Assembly: GCA_003483745.1 (NCBI GenBank)
Contig: DMYD01000036.1
Coordinates: 1-64,000 of the forward strand
From: Roseburia sp.
GTDB lineage: Bacteria; Bacillota; Clostridia; Lachnospirales; Lachnospiraceae
Length of the DNA stretch: 64,000 nucleotides
Reading direction: 5' to 3'
In this document: positions 1 to 8,698 of the stretch, piece after piece
Layout: each line of letters opens with the position of its first letter
How positions within the stretch are numbered: position 1 is the first letter of the stretch
Notes under the pieces: model-generated
Database searches by the model: none
What the model was told of the DNA's origin: nothing
Seen by the model: only the letters and a program-made list of their open reading frames with translations
Position numbers and translations under genes: made by a program

Positions 1-52
1 ATGCAATTGCATGACATACTTCTGCTGCGCACCTCTGCAATCCTGCCAGAGG

Positions 53-250
53 CTATATCATTCTGTTTTCATAATCTTGTAACTCATGGAAAATATCATC
101 CACATATACAACATCATTTTCTATTCTGTACAACATAAAATACCTGTGCTGTTGAAAATTTATTCGACGATACCCAAAGCTCTGTAAGCGTGGATTGTCG
201 CATACTTTCAAACTACTCGCTACATTCTTTAGTCTTTTGTAAGTATCTCG
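53..250 (-). pseudogene. RelE/ParE-family toxin remnant (C-terminal part)
   Basis: Reading the minus strand, an open frame of about 65 codons ends at the TAG at 53-55. It contains the stretches FGYRRINFQQHRYFMLYRIE and VVYVDDIFHELQDYENRM, which follow the C-terminal half of RelE/ParE toxins (the R-x-x-x-F-x-x-H-R-Y-F-M-L-Y-R core, then a V-Y-V-D-x-I-F-H strand). The frame is closed upstream by TAA at 251-253, and no start codon or N-terminal half is visible. I saw no antitoxin gene beside it. I read it as a decayed toxin gene; the family assignment is by eye. Confidence 0.55.
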
Positions 251-287
251 TTATCATTCAAACAGAACATACCGTTTTCCCCATAAG

Positions 288-346
288 CTTACCACTCGTC
301 ACATTTCAGGTGCTTACCACTCAGACTTACCACTTTTCTTACCACT
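288..346. repeat. Four copies of CTTACCACT
   Basis: The nonamer CTTACCACT occurs at 288-296, 313-321, 326-334 and 338-346, with start-to-start steps of 25, 13 and 12 bases. The last three lie on almost the same face of the helix. They sit just upstream (minus-strand sense) of the toxin remnant and could be old operator sites or simply decayed sequence. Nothing else was recognised between 347 and 454 apart from a minus-strand open stretch of about 30 codons ending near 340. Confidence 0.6.
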
Positions 347-454
347 TTAAATCACGGTTTTGTGATATTTTGCGATACTTTACGAGATTTTCTCTGTAAA
401 CATCTAATGCCTTCCATCCCTTATAAATCAAGCATTACCGCCACTTTCCAGCTC

Positions 455-1666
455 TTACTTCTCATCAACCACCTGGAAGATGAAAAACTTCAAATAATAA
501 CTCTCCGGCACATTTGCAGAATTCGCCCAGAGAATCGGATGATCCGGTGCCTGTGTTCTGAATTCCACCTGGCGGAGTCTCTTGTGTGCTGCCTTTGCAG
601 CTTCTTTTACCGTCTTTGCTAAAAGTTCCTGTGTCATAAAATGCGAACAGGAGCAGGTCGCAAGATAACCGCCGTCTTTTACCAGTTTTAAACCTTTCAT
701 GTTGATCTCACGGTAACCTTTGATTGCGTTTTTTGTCGCCTGACGCGACTTTGTAAATGCCGGTGGATCTAAGATGACAACGTCATACTGCTCGCCGCTT
801 TGTGCTAACTTCGGCAGCTCATCAAGCACATTTGCACAGCGGAAATGAACCGTATCTTCCAGTCCGTTTCTGCGTGCATTTTCATTTGCCTGCTGCACAG
901 CATACTCGGAAATGTCAAGTCCTGTGACATCTGCTGCTCCGGCAATTCCTGCATTTAAAGCAAATGTTCCCATGTGGGTAAAGCAGTCTAACACCTTTTT
1001 CCCCTTGCAAATCCGCTGCATTGCAAGACGGTTGTATTTCTGGTCTAAGAAAAATCCGGTTTTCTGTCCGTTTACGACATCGACAAGATAACGGACTCCA
1101 TTTTCCGTGATCTCAACGTAGGTGTCAAATTCCTCCCCGATAAATCCTTTTACCTTCGGAAGTCCCTCTTTGGTGCGCTCATTGGCATCGCTTCTCTCGT
1201 AGACGCCACGCACTCTGATACCGTCTTTTGCAAGTTCTTCTTTTAACAAAGAGACAATCGTCTTCTTAAACTGCTCCATGCCAAGTGCTAAACATTCCAC
1301 CACGAGCACATCCTCATATTTATCGATGACAAGTCCCGGCAAAAAGTCTGCCTCCCCGAAGATTACACGGCAGGATGATGTGTCGACCGTCGTTTTGCGG
1401 TATTCCCATGCATTTTTTACGCGCATCTGTAAAAATGTGCGGTCGATCTCCTGATCCACATGTCTTGTCAGCATACGGATGCGGATTTTTGAATTGGTAT
1501 TGATAAAACCTTTTCCCATCGGATAGCCGTCAAAGTCGTGCACGACCACGACCTCTCCGTTTTCAAAACTTCCCATGACCATATCGATCTCGTTATCAAA
1601 AATCCATGCACCGCCTGCTTTGATTGTCCTTCCCTCACCCTTTTTTAATGTCACAACTGCACTCAT
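455..1666 (-). CDS. rlmI: 23S rRNA (cytosine-C5) methyltransferase, RlmI type
   Basis: This 403-residue protein is the normal size for RlmI, which methylates C1962 of 23S rRNA using S-adenosylmethionine. An N-terminal PUA-like RNA-binding domain (about residues 1-75) is followed by the RlmI linker and a Rossmann methyltransferase domain from about residue 185. Visible motifs are GFFLDQKYNR, the SAM loop VLDCFTHMGTFAL, the acidic VTGLDIS, the catalytic ILDPPAF and the Cys motif TCSCSHFM. The start ATG at 1666 has an AAGGTGG-type ribosome site. It stands alone on the minus strand. Assignment to RlmI rather than a sister RNA methyltransferase rests on overall layout. Confidence 0.9.
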   Translation of the reverse strand: MSAVVTLKKGEGRTIKAGGAWIFDNEIDMVMGSFENGEVVVVHDFDGYPMGKGFINTNSKIRIRMLTRHVDQEIDRTFLQMRVKNAWEYRKTTVDTSSCRVIFGEADFLPGLVIDKYEDVLVVECLALGMEQFKKTIVSLLKEELAKDGIRVRGVYERSDANERTKEGLPKVKGFIGEEFDTYVEITENGVRYLVDVVNGQKTGFFLDQKYNRLAMQRICKGKKVLDCFTHMGTFALNAGIAGAADVTGLDISEYAVQQANENARRNGLEDTVHFRCANVLDELPKLAQSGEQYDVVILDPPAFTKSRQATKNAIKGYREINMKGLKLVKDGGYLATCSCSHFMTQELLAKTVKEAAKAAHKRLRQVEFRTQAPDHPILWANSANVPESYYLKFFIFQVVDEK

Positions 1667-1918
1667 TTTTCATCCACCTTTCTCACGCTTTTCTTTTCTG
1701 TAATTCACACGATTCCATGCCAGACAGCTTTCATGCCTGCATCTTTTTCTCACACTTTTTCTTTTCCACAATTTACAATATAAATCCCCACACAGACCAG
1801 CACTAATGCCACAATTCACAGCAAAGCAGTGCACCAATCCACACCACAATGGTTTTCTGCATCCATTGTTCATTTAATTTCATTTGTTTTCCTTATTTCC
1901 TGATTTTTGCATTTACCC

Positions 1919-1947
1919 ATTGTAGCACATTCTACGCTGCCTATAAA
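1919..1947 (-). promoter_or_regulatory. Probable rlmI promoter
   Basis: On the minus strand a TTTATA box (1942-1947) and a TACAAT box (1919-1924) are separated by 17 bases. The leader to rlmI would be about 250 bases long. Apart from this and the divergent promoter at 1973-2001, I see nothing coding in the gap 1667-2061. Confidence 0.45.
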
Positions 1948-1972
1948 ATATTTTTTGAGTAAAAACTGTTTC

Positions 1973-2001
1973 TTGTAACTGCCTGTCATGTCCGATATAA
2001 T
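1973..2001 (+). promoter_or_regulatory. Promoter of the glycosyltransferase gene
   Basis: TTGTAA (1973-1978) and TATAAT (1996-2001) have a 17-base spacer. The start codon at 2062 is about 60 bases downstream. Confidence 0.7.
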
Positions 2002-2061
2002 AAATACAGAAATATATTGACAAATCCAGTCTCAAAAATATACACAACAGGGGGATTTTCC

Positions 2062-3132
2062 ATGGCTACGATAAGTTTATGTATGATCGTAAAAAATGAG
2101 GAGGCAGTTCTCGCCCGCTGTCTTGACTCGATTGCGGATCTGATGGACGAGATCATCATCGTGGATACCGGTTCTACGGACCACACAAAGGAGATTGCTG
2201 CAAAATACACCAGCCAGATCTATGATTTTAAATGGACAAGCGATTTTTCCGCAGCAAGAAATTTTTCTTTTTCAAAAGCAAACATGGATTACATCTATGC
2301 TGCCGATGCAGACGAGGTTTTAGACGATTTTAACCACGAGCGTTTTCTGCGGCTCAAAAATGCACTGCTGCCGGAAATTGAGATCGTTCAGATGAAATAT
2401 GTGACCGATGCCGATTTCGACACTGTTTTAAATGCAAAAAAAGAATACCGTCCAAAGCTGTTTAAACGTCTGCGCACCTTTACCTGGGTTGATCCGGTGC
2501 ACGAGACAGTCCGCCTGACTCCCGTGATTTTTGACAGTGACGTTGAGATTTTACATAAACCGCAGAATTTTCACAGCAAACGTGATTTTTCTATTTTTAT
2601 CAAAAACTTCCAGAGCGGTCACGAGCTCTCTCCAAAGATCCGCACCATGTATGCAAAAGAGCTGCTAAAGACCGGTGACACAAAAGACTTTCAGGATGCA
2701 AAACCGATCTTTCAGTATATCTTAGAACATGACCTCTCCGACGATGCCATGAAAGAAGCCTCCTGCGTACTCGCACATGTGTACCGCTTAGAGGACAACA
2801 AAAATGAATTTTTCAAGCTGACGATGAAGGATATGCTGACCACTCCATGTTCCGAGATCTGCTATGAACTTGGCACCTATTTCCTCGCACAGAAGGATTT
2901 AAATGAGGCTGTTATCTGGTTTTACAATGCCGCCTACGAAACGGAGAGCATCTTAGATGTCCACACCAGCGGCGATCTCCCGCTGTACGGATTAGTTGAA
3001 TGTTATGAACTGCTTCTCGCCGAGGCAAAATCGAATATTCCTTCCGATTCCATGCTGGTTTCAAGCTATGAGGAAGCGTTAGAAAAATACCGCCGTGAGT
3101 CGCAGAGCTGGACGATGCCGGTAGAGAATTAA
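2062..3132 (+). CDS. Family 2 glycosyltransferase with C-terminal helical repeats
   Basis: The ATG at 2062 is preferred over an upstream in-frame TTG because GGGGG lies about 8 bases before it; this gives 356 residues. The first 110 residues form a GT-A fold: the opening SLCMIVKNEE, the nucleotide-binding IIIVDTGSTDHT and the metal-binding ADADEVL (Asp82 and Asp84) are clear. Residues from about 190 are helical and resemble tetratricopeptide repeats, as in SunS-like or TPR-linked glycosyltransferases. No signal peptide or membrane segment is seen, so it probably acts in the cytoplasm. The acceptor is unknown, and neighbours give no hint because the gene is monocistronic. Confidence 0.85.
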   Translation: MATISLCMIVKNEEAVLARCLDSIADLMDEIIIVDTGSTDHTKEIAAKYTSQIYDFKWTSDFSAARNFSFSKANMDYIYAADADEVLDDFNHERFLRLKNALLPEIEIVQMKYVTDADFDTVLNAKKEYRPKLFKRLRTFTWVDPVHETVRLTPVIFDSDVEILHKPQNFHSKRDFSIFIKNFQSGHELSPKIRTMYAKELLKTGDTKDFQDAKPIFQYILEHDLSDDAMKEASCVLAHVYRLEDNKNEFFKLTMKDMLTTPCSEICYELGTYFLAQKDLNEAVIWFYNAAYETESILDVHTSGDLPLYGLVECYELLLAEAKSNIPSDSMLVSSYEEALEKYRRESQSWTMPVEN

Positions 3133-3286
3133 TTGAGTTACTGTTCACTCGCAAGCTTGACACTTGCTGTCAAGCTGTGCGCCAAAGACTATATCATGCC
3201 AGATTACAGCCCCATGCATCGAAGATGCATTTAAAATGGGCTGTAATCGCTACTGCTCACACAGTATGTGTGAACAGTAACTTAAT
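3131..3286. repeat. Nested inverted-repeat element of about 156 bp
   Basis: The outer arms, 3131-3148 and 3269-3286, match at 17 of 18 positions when one is inverted. Inside are separate hairpins: AGCTTGACA/TGTCAAGCT (3154-3176), GATTACAGCCC/GGGCTGTAATC (3202-3248) with a further ATGCATC/GATGCAT stem inside it (3214-3230), and TCACACA/TGTGTGA (3257-3273). The whole can fold into a multi-branched structure. It begins at the stop codon of the glycosyltransferase and ends just before the but promoter. It may be a MITE- or REP-like repeat or a structured RNA; it also could stop transcription. Confidence 0.7.
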
Positions 3287-3290
3287 TGAC

Positions 3291-3319
3291 TTGTCAAACC
3301 CTCCATAAAGTGTTAGGAT
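3291..3319 (+). promoter_or_regulatory. Promoter of but
   Basis: TTGTCA (3291-3296) and TAGGAT (3314-3319) are 17 bases apart, about 70 bases before the but start codon. Confidence 0.6.
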
Positions 3320-3389
3320 AAGACTATGGCAAATTTTTAACAATCTTTTTTATATCATGATTTTTGACAATTATGAGGAGGTATTTGTG

Positions 3390-4730
3390 ATGGATTATTC
3401 ACAGGAATACAAACAGAAACTTGTATCTGCCGATGAGGCGGTAAAATTGATCAAATCCGGTGACTGGGTTGATTTCGGCTGGTGTACAAACACCGTAGAT
3501 GCCCTTGATCAGGCGCTGGCAAAACGTACCGATGAGTTGACAAACGTAAACCTGCGCGGTGGTATCCTTTTAAAACCGTTAGCAACTTTCGCACGTGAGG
3601 ATGCCGGAGAGCATTTTACATGGAACTCATGGCATATGTCCGGTATCGAGCGTAAAATGATCAGCCGCGGATGCGCTTTCTATTCACCGATCCGTTACTC
3701 CGAACTGCCACGTTACTACCGCGAGCTTGACTGCCCGGATGATGTAGCAATGTTCCAGGTAGCTCCGATGGATTCCCACGGATATTTCAATTTCGGACCA
3801 AGTGCCTCCCATCTCGGTGCAATGTGTGAGAGAGCAAAACACATCATCGTAGAGGTAAATGAAAATATGCCGCGCTGCCTTGGCGGAACAGAATGCGGAA
3901 TTCACATTTCCGATGTAACATATATCGTAGAAGGTTCTAATCCTCCGATCGGCGAGCTTGGTGCCGGCGGTCCTGCAACAGACATCGACAAGACGGTTGC
4001 AAAACTGATCGTAGACGAGATTCCGAACGGTGCATGTTTGCAGCTTGGTATCGGCGGTATGCCAAACGCTGTCGGTTCCCTGATTGCAGAGTCCGACTTA
4101 AAAGATCTCGGTGTTCACACAGAGATGTATGTAGATGCATTTGTTGACATCGCAAAAGCCGGAAAGATCACCGGTGCAAAGAAAAATATCGACCGTTACC
4201 GTCAGACTTACGCTTTCGGTGCAGGTACCAAGAAAATGTACGATTACTTAGACGACAACCCAGAGTTAATGAGTGCACCGGTTGATTACACCAATGATAT
4301 CCGTTCCATCTCTGCACTCGATAACTTTATTTCCATCAACAATGCCGTTGATATCGACCTCTTCGGTCAGGTCAATGCAGAGTCAGCAGGTATCAAACAG
4401 ATCAGTGGTGCCGGCGGACAGTTAGACTTCGTTTTAGGTGCTTACCTGTCAAAAGGCGGCAAGAGCTTTATCTGTCTTTCCTCTACCTTTAAGACCAAAG
4501 ACGGACAGGTTCAGTCAAGAATCCGCCCGACACTTGCCAACGGTTCCATCGTAACCGATACTCGTGCCAACACACATTATGTTGTAACTGAGTACGGTAA
4601 AGTCAATGTCAAAGGACTTTCCGCTTGGCAGAAAGCCGAAGCATTGATCTCCATCGCTCACCCAGATTTCCGTGACGAGCTGATCAAAGAAGCAGAAAGA
4701 ATGCACATCTGGAGACGCAGCAACAAATAG
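3390..4730 (+). CDS. but: Butyryl-CoA:acetate CoA-transferase
   Basis: This enzyme moves CoA from butyryl-CoA to acetate, releasing butyrate, the last step of butyrate formation in Roseburia and relatives. The ATG at 3390 follows GAGGAGG by about 8 bases and gives MDYSQEYKQKL at the N terminus; an earlier in-frame ATG at 3357 would add 11 residues without a comparable site. The 446-residue length is typical of the family. The two CoA-transferase halves are intact, with the likely catalytic Glu245 in GVHTEMYVDAF and the CoA-binding GAGGQLDFVLGAYLS region. The sequence is recognisably Roseburia-like throughout. It is a single-gene unit closed by the hairpins at 4746-4862. Confidence 0.96.
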   Translation: MDYSQEYKQKLVSADEAVKLIKSGDWVDFGWCTNTVDALDQALAKRTDELTNVNLRGGILLKPLATFAREDAGEHFTWNSWHMSGIERKMISRGCAFYSPIRYSELPRYYRELDCPDDVAMFQVAPMDSHGYFNFGPSASHLGAMCERAKHIIVEVNENMPRCLGGTECGIHISDVTYIVEGSNPPIGELGAGGPATDIDKTVAKLIVDEIPNGACLQLGIGGMPNAVGSLIAESDLKDLGVHTEMYVDAFVDIAKAGKITGAKKNIDRYRQTYAFGAGTKKMYDYLDDNPELMSAPVDYTNDIRSISALDNFISINNAVDIDLFGQVNAESAGIKQISGAGGQLDFVLGAYLSKGGKSFICLSSTFKTKDGQVQSRIRPTLANGSIVTDTRANTHYVVTEYGKVNVKGLSAWQKAEALISIAHPDFRDELIKEAERMHIWRRSNK

Positions 4731-4745
4731 ATTGCTTGTAAACTT

Positions 4746-4780
4746 TATAATTCATAGGATGTAATTTCCTATGAATTATA
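4746..4780 (+). repeat. Perfect 14-bp inverted repeat after but
   Basis: TATAATTCATAGGA (4746-4759) is the exact reverse complement of 4767-4780, with a 7-base loop. It is AT rich and lacks a T run, so it may be an mRNA-end stabiliser rather than the terminator itself. Confidence 0.6.
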
Positions 4781-4819
4781 GAATGGACGCTCCGCGAACA
4801 TTCTATTATCACGAATCAA

Positions 4820-4862
4820 GAAAAAGGCAGAACCGCTTCATCCCCGGTTCTGCCTTTTCTTC
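4820..4862. terminator. Bidirectional intrinsic terminator
   Basis: AAAGGCAGAACCG and CGGTTCTGCCTTT pair across a short loop. T runs follow on both strands, so it serves but (plus) and the converging ABC operon (minus). Confidence 0.9.
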
Positions 4863-5567
4863 TTATACTGTCACTCTTTGTTTTTTCAATAAATTCCACC
4901 CCAGCACTGCCATAATAACTGCTGCCACAACTCCGGCGGCAAACAGATACTGCACGATATTTTCCAGACCGATCTGTTCACCAAGCTGATGCATCTTTGC
5001 TGCCATCACTTCATTTTCACTCAATTTGACCGGCACAAGTGTGAGAAACATCCAGATCGCCCATACTACCCAGAATGCTTTCATGCCAAACCTAAGGATC
5101 ACAGCCCCTAAAAACAGTTCAACAACCGTCATTCCAACGATAACCGCAAGAAGATATTTCCACTGAAAATACTGTGTAACATCCAGTATAATTTCACACT
5201 GCGGATAGATCACACTGATTAATGCAAGTTCTATCTTTCCAAGTACAAACAGTAACAATTCCAAGCCTGCAAGTTCCACCATATTAAACAATGCATAGCT
5301 TCCCACAAATGATTTTCTTGTTGCGCCCATAGACAGCGCCATATTAAACTCTCTAACAAATGAAAATGTGATTCCAAAGAAATGCATAAATACCAATATA
5401 ATCATCCCTATCAGCATTCCAAGCGTTACACATTCTTTTTCCACGATGTTTGCCCGGATAATCATCATAACAATGATTCCAAACACATAACCGCCAAAGG
5501 CAGCCACAAGGAACTGCAACACTTCCATCTTTCTTGTTTTACACTGTATCAAAAAATTTTCGATCAT
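4863..5567 (-). CDS. ABC exporter membrane protein, last gene of the YtrA-type operon
   Basis: The 234-residue protein is mostly hydrophobic, with about six predicted membrane segments (for example around residues 17-40, 50-70, 95-125, 145-165, 170-185 and 205-225). It has no recognisable enzyme motif. It lies 50 bases after a second permease-like gene and belongs to the unit regulator-ATPase-permease-permease. I infer it is the second membrane subunit of the exporter. The substrate cannot be told; related operons in Firmicutes respond to cell-envelope stress. Confidence 0.7.
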   Translation of the reverse strand: MIENFLIQCKTRKMEVLQFLVAAFGGYVFGIIVMMIIRANIVEKECVTLGMLIGMIILVFMHFFGITFSFVREFNMALSMGATRKSFVGSYALFNMVELAGLELLLFVLGKIELALISVIYPQCEIILDVTQYFQWKYLLAVIVGMTVVELFLGAVILRFGMKAFWVVWAIWMFLTLVPVKLSENEVMAAKMHQLGEQIGLENIVQYLFAAGVVAAVIMAVLGWNLLKKQRVTV

Positions 5568-5617
5568 TTTTCACACCCTGCGCCTTTCATATCGTCCCGG
5601 TTTTCTGCACAAATTTA

Positions 5618-6295
5618 TTACACACGAACTTCATACTTTGACACAACACGAAGCATCACGACCAGGCTTATTACATAAAACACTGCCGCTGCAACTGCAC
5701 CGATCACAAGCACTCCTGCAACAATACTGCCGGACAGGCTTTCAACCCATGCGATCACCGTATCACAAAACCCGACTCCTGTAACAAAACCGGCACCCAC
5801 AAAAAATACCACTGCTATCGTTATAATAATTCCTACCGCCATTCCCTTTTTTCCATAATGCATCTGCAATACAGCACAGATCTGTCCGAATGCTATGCAG
5901 AAAAGGAACGCTTCCGCAATCAGTATATTTTTAAAGCCTTCCAATCTGCCAACTGACATATAGCCTGTAAAAAGGATAAACAGATATGACGTGACTGCAT
6001 AGACTGCATACAAAAGCTGTGCTCCCCATGCAGCCTCTTTTCTGCCAGAGCCAAAGGAAATGACCATCGGGACATACGCACCTGCATAACTGATTGGTCC
6101 GATGTAATTAAACATAATTCCTATAAGGATGGCAAAAAGATTGGCATTTTGCCAGAATCCATCATCGGCACTGTTACCCAGGCTGAAAAAGAAGCCGTAC
6201 AATATAACAAAACCCATAAGGATTGCTGTCATCTGCACGCCATATTTCCCCCAGAAAAGCAGATTCCTTTTTATTATCATTTTAGACTGTTCCAT
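5618..6295 (-). CDS. ABC exporter membrane protein
   Basis: This 225-residue protein has six likely membrane segments and a short charged N terminus (MEQSKMIIKRN), matching ABC-2-like permeases of small exporters. The gene follows the ATPase by 22 bases. The partner at 4863-5567 is unlike it in sequence, so the pore is probably a heterodimer. No substrate can be assigned. Confidence 0.7.
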   Translation of the reverse strand: MEQSKMIIKRNLLFWGKYGVQMTAILMGFVILYGFFFSLGNSADDGFWQNANLFAILIGIMFNYIGPISYAGAYVPMVISFGSGRKEAAWGAQLLYAVYAVTSYLFILFTGYMSVGRLEGFKNILIAEAFLFCIAFGQICAVLQMHYGKKGMAVGIIITIAVVFFVGAGFVTGVGFCDTVIAWVESLSGSIVAGVLVIGAVAAAVFYVISLVVMLRVVSKYEVRV

Positions 6296-6317
6296 TTTCC
6301 ATTCCTCCCGCTATTTC

Positions 6318-7193
6318 CTAGTCATCTAATCCGCACAGTGAAACAAATAATTTCTCCAGGCTGATCGGCTGTATCGTCACATCATAACCCTTTGGCAGCG
6401 CCTGGCCTTCTTTTAAAAGTATGGTCACACTCTTGCTGCGTCCCATTTTTTCCTCGTGATGTTTCTCATATCCTTCCGTCGCCCGGTCTACCACTTCCGC
6501 AAGTCCGCTGACATGGTAACTTCTCTCCAACAGATCCTGTGTATTTTCTTTCAGCAAAAGACTGCCATCCTTAATCATAATGACCTCTTCCATCAGGTCT
6601 GCTGCCTCCTCGATAATGTGCGTGGATATCACAAAAGTCCGTCCTGTCTCTGTATACTCTTCCATCAGTTTATGGTAAAAGTACTCGCGCATCACAACAT
6701 CTAACCCCGCCACCGGCTCATCTAAAAATGTGAAATCCGCTTTGCTGGCAAGTGCAACAATGATCGTTACCATGGAAAGCATACCTTTTGACATTTTGTT
6801 GATGCGCTGTTTCGTGTTCAATTCAAACTTCTCGATCAGCTCATCTGCCATCTTCTGATCCCAGTTCGGATAATAATAAGATGCATTCTTTAAATACTCT
6901 TTTACTTTTAAAGCACTGGCACCGCTTCCATACAGGTTGGTCGACAGTTCTCTCGAAAAGCAGATATGATCTAATGCTTTTCTATTTTCCCAGACCTTTT
7001 CACCATTCCATGTCACACTTCCCTCTGTCGCCGGATTCTGCGCGGACAAGATTGATAACAGTGTTGTTTTTCCTGCACCGTTTCTTCCGATCAGACCATA
7101 GATTTTTCCTTTTTCCAGTGTAAAATCTATATTTTTTAAAACCTCTTTTTTCCCATAACTCTTATTGACATTGCTGCAAATGATTGCTTCCAT
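6318..7193 (-). CDS. ABC transporter ATP-binding protein, YtrB-like
   Basis: Residues 1-215 form the nucleotide-binding domain: Walker A GRNGAGKTT, Walker B FTFLDEP with the D-loop AGLD, and the switch His in STHIIEEA. The signature loop reads MSKGM in place of LSGGQ, a variant found in YtrB-like exporters. A C-terminal tail of about 75 residues follows. Its two membrane partners are encoded next in the same operon and the GntR-family regulator just before, so this is the energy subunit of a regulated exporter. Confidence 0.85.
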   Translation of the reverse strand: MEAIICSNVNKSYGKKEVLKNIDFTLEKGKIYGLIGRNGAGKTTLLSILSAQNPATEGSVTWNGEKVWENRKALDHICFSRELSTNLYGSGASALKVKEYLKNASYYYPNWDQKMADELIEKFELNTKQRINKMSKGMLSMVTIIVALASKADFTFLDEPVAGLDVVMREYFYHKLMEEYTETGRTFVISTHIIEEAADLMEEVIMIKDGSLLLKENTQDLLERSYHVSGLAEVVDRATEGYEKHHEEKMGRSKSVTILLKEGQALPKGYDVTIQPISLEKLFVSLCGLDD

Positions 7194-7208
7194 TTTATTT
7201 TCCCCCTT

Positions 7209-7574
7209 TTATTTATCTGCTGACTGGATCATTTTAATGACCTCATTTTTATCAAGTCCTAAACTCGCTGCTTCCTCTAATAACTTTTTGACATAGTGCG
7301 TATAAAACTCATTTCGTCTGCGGTTTAAAATGTTTTCTTTTGCCCCTTCTGCTACAAACATGCCGATTCCTCTTTTCTTATATAAGATTCCTTCATCTAC
7401 CAATATATTTACGCCCTTTGCTGCGGTCGCCGGGTTGATCGCATATAGCTTTGCCAGCTCATTGGTACTCGGCACACGCTCTTCCTCCAGAAGAATATCC
7501 CTCAAAATATCTGTTTCGATCATTTCTGCGATCTGCAGATAAATGGATTTCTCCTGCGTTAATATTTCATTCAT
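7209..7574 (-). CDS. GntR-family transcriptional regulator, YtrA subfamily
   Basis: The start at 7574 (MNEILTQEKS) has AAGGAG 9 bases upstream; an in-frame start 13 codons earlier has no site. The 121-residue product has a winged helix (residues about 10-75, including RVPSTNELAKLYAINPATA and a beta wing KKRGIGMFV) and a short C-terminal helical part, the layout of YtrA proteins that lack a large ligand domain. It is the first gene of the exporter operon and very likely represses it through the palindrome at 7622-7653. Confidence 0.88.
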   Translation of the reverse strand: MNEILTQEKSIYLQIAEMIETDILRDILLEEERVPSTNELAKLYAINPATAAKGVNILVDEGILYKKRGIGMFVAEGAKENILNRRRNEFYTHYVKKLLEEAASLGLDKNEVIKMIQSADK

Positions 7575-7621
7575 GCATAATGGCTCCTTTCTCAAATTTT
7601 TATATTTCGTCACTTCGTTAT

Positions 7622-7681
7622 TTAGTTATGTGGTTCATTACTTGTGTAACTAACCATAGCACTAAGATGTGATATTGTCAA
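7622..7681 (-). promoter_or_regulatory. Promoter with overlapping operator for the ytrA-type operon
   Basis: On the minus strand TTGACA (7676-7681) and TATGGT (7653-7658) are 17 bases apart. Directly downstream lies the inverted repeat TTAGTTA (7622-7628) / TAACTAA (7647-7653) with an 18-base spacer, touching the -10 box. The geometry fits autorepression by the GntR-family protein. Confidence 0.75.
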
Positions 7682-7710
7682 CTATTTTATTCAAAAAAAT
7701 TTTTTATAAT

Positions 7711-7770
7711 AAAAAAGCAACACCATCATAACTGATCTGTAAATCAGATCGTTATGTGTGTTGCTTTAAA
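7711..7770 (-). terminator. Terminator of the serine dehydratase operon
   Basis: A long hairpin pairs GCAACAC..CATAACTGATCTG with CAGATCGTTATG..GTTGC. A T-rich run follows on the minus strand. It lies just after the sdaAA stop codon. Confidence 0.8.
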
Positions 7771-7780
7771 CATTCCCCTT

Positions 7781-8662
7781 TTATTCCTGCGTTCTGCCCC
7801 CGGCCATCCGCTCACGGATCTCCACTCCGGTCGGTGTTCCGGCAAGTCCGCCTTTTCCTGTTTCACGGATATCCTCGGACATGCTTCTTCCGATGTTTCG
7901 CATCGCATCGATCACCTCATCCGGCGGAATCTTGCTGAAGATTCCCGCACTTGTCAGATCTGCCGAGGTCAACGCATTGACTGCACCCATCACGTTTCGT
8001 TTGACGCACGGCACTTCCACCAGTCCGGCAACCGGATCACAGGCAAGACCGAGCAGATTTTTTAATGCAAGTGCCGCTGCATTGGCGATTTCTTTTGCAC
8101 TGCCGCCTAATAAATGCACGACTCCTCCTGCTGCCATCGCAGATGCGGAACCGATCTCCGCCTGACAACCTCCCGCTGCCCCTGCCAGAAAAGCCCTCTC
8201 CGCGATCACTCCGCCGACTCCCGCTGCCACGAACAACGCTTCCACCATTTTTTCTTCAGAATACCCTTTTTCTTCCTGCAAACTTAAAAATACTGCTGGT
8301 ACGACTCCGCAGGAACCTGCCGTCGGTGCTGCAACAATACGCTTCATGCATGCATTCGACTCACTGGTTTTTAACGCTTTTTCCATGACCTTCCCGATAA
8401 AATCGCCACAGAGCAGCTTTCCCTCTGCCCTTGCATCCATCATTTTTTTGCCTTCTGTACCGACAAGCCCGCTCTCGGATTTTAATTTCTCATCATAACG
8501 CTCGTCTGCATACTTCATTGCCTGATACATGGCACGCATCTGCTCAAAGGATTCTTCCTGCGAGATTCCCTGCTCCCTGCAGTCATCCTCCTGCACGATC
8601 TTCCAGAACGGTTTTCCGGTTGTTTCCTCTAATTCGCATAATTCCTGTAATGATCCATACAT
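7781..8662 (-). CDS. sdaAA: L-serine dehydratase, iron-sulfur-dependent, alpha subunit
   Basis: With SdaAB this subunit converts L-serine to pyruvate and ammonia, using an oxygen-sensitive [4Fe-4S] cluster. The start at 8662 (MYGSLQELCELEE) is chosen over a TTG four codons upstream; the product is 293 residues, normal for the separate alpha subunit. Cluster and active-site cysteines appear in APTAGSCGVVPA, AGGCQAEIG and LACDPVAGLVEVPC. The gene follows sdaAB by 36 bases on the minus strand. Such two-subunit enzymes are usual in Clostridia. Confidence 0.93.
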   Translation of the reverse strand: MYGSLQELCELEETTGKPFWKIVQEDDCREQGISQEESFEQMRAMYQAMKYADERYDEKLKSESGLVGTEGKKMMDARAEGKLLCGDFIGKVMEKALKTSESNACMKRIVAAPTAGSCGVVPAVFLSLQEEKGYSEEKMVEALFVAAGVGGVIAERAFLAGAAGGCQAEIGSASAMAAGGVVHLLGGSAKEIANAAALALKNLLGLACDPVAGLVEVPCVKRNVMGAVNALTSADLTSAGIFSKIPPDEVIDAMRNIGRSMSEDIRETGKGGLAGTPTGVEIRERMAGGRTQE

Positions 8663-8698
8663 GAAACTTTCCAACTTTCTATTATATATTTTGATCCA

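Noticed and set aside
190..622. Two plus-strand open frames at the start of the window
   Set aside because: They lack ribosome sites and recognisable protein features; one overlaps rlmI antisense and the minus strand carries the toxin remnant.
6318..7193. MSKGM in place of LSGGQ in the ABC ATPase as a sign of inactivation
   Set aside because: Walker A, Walker B and the switch His are intact and this variant is usual among YtrB-like exporters.
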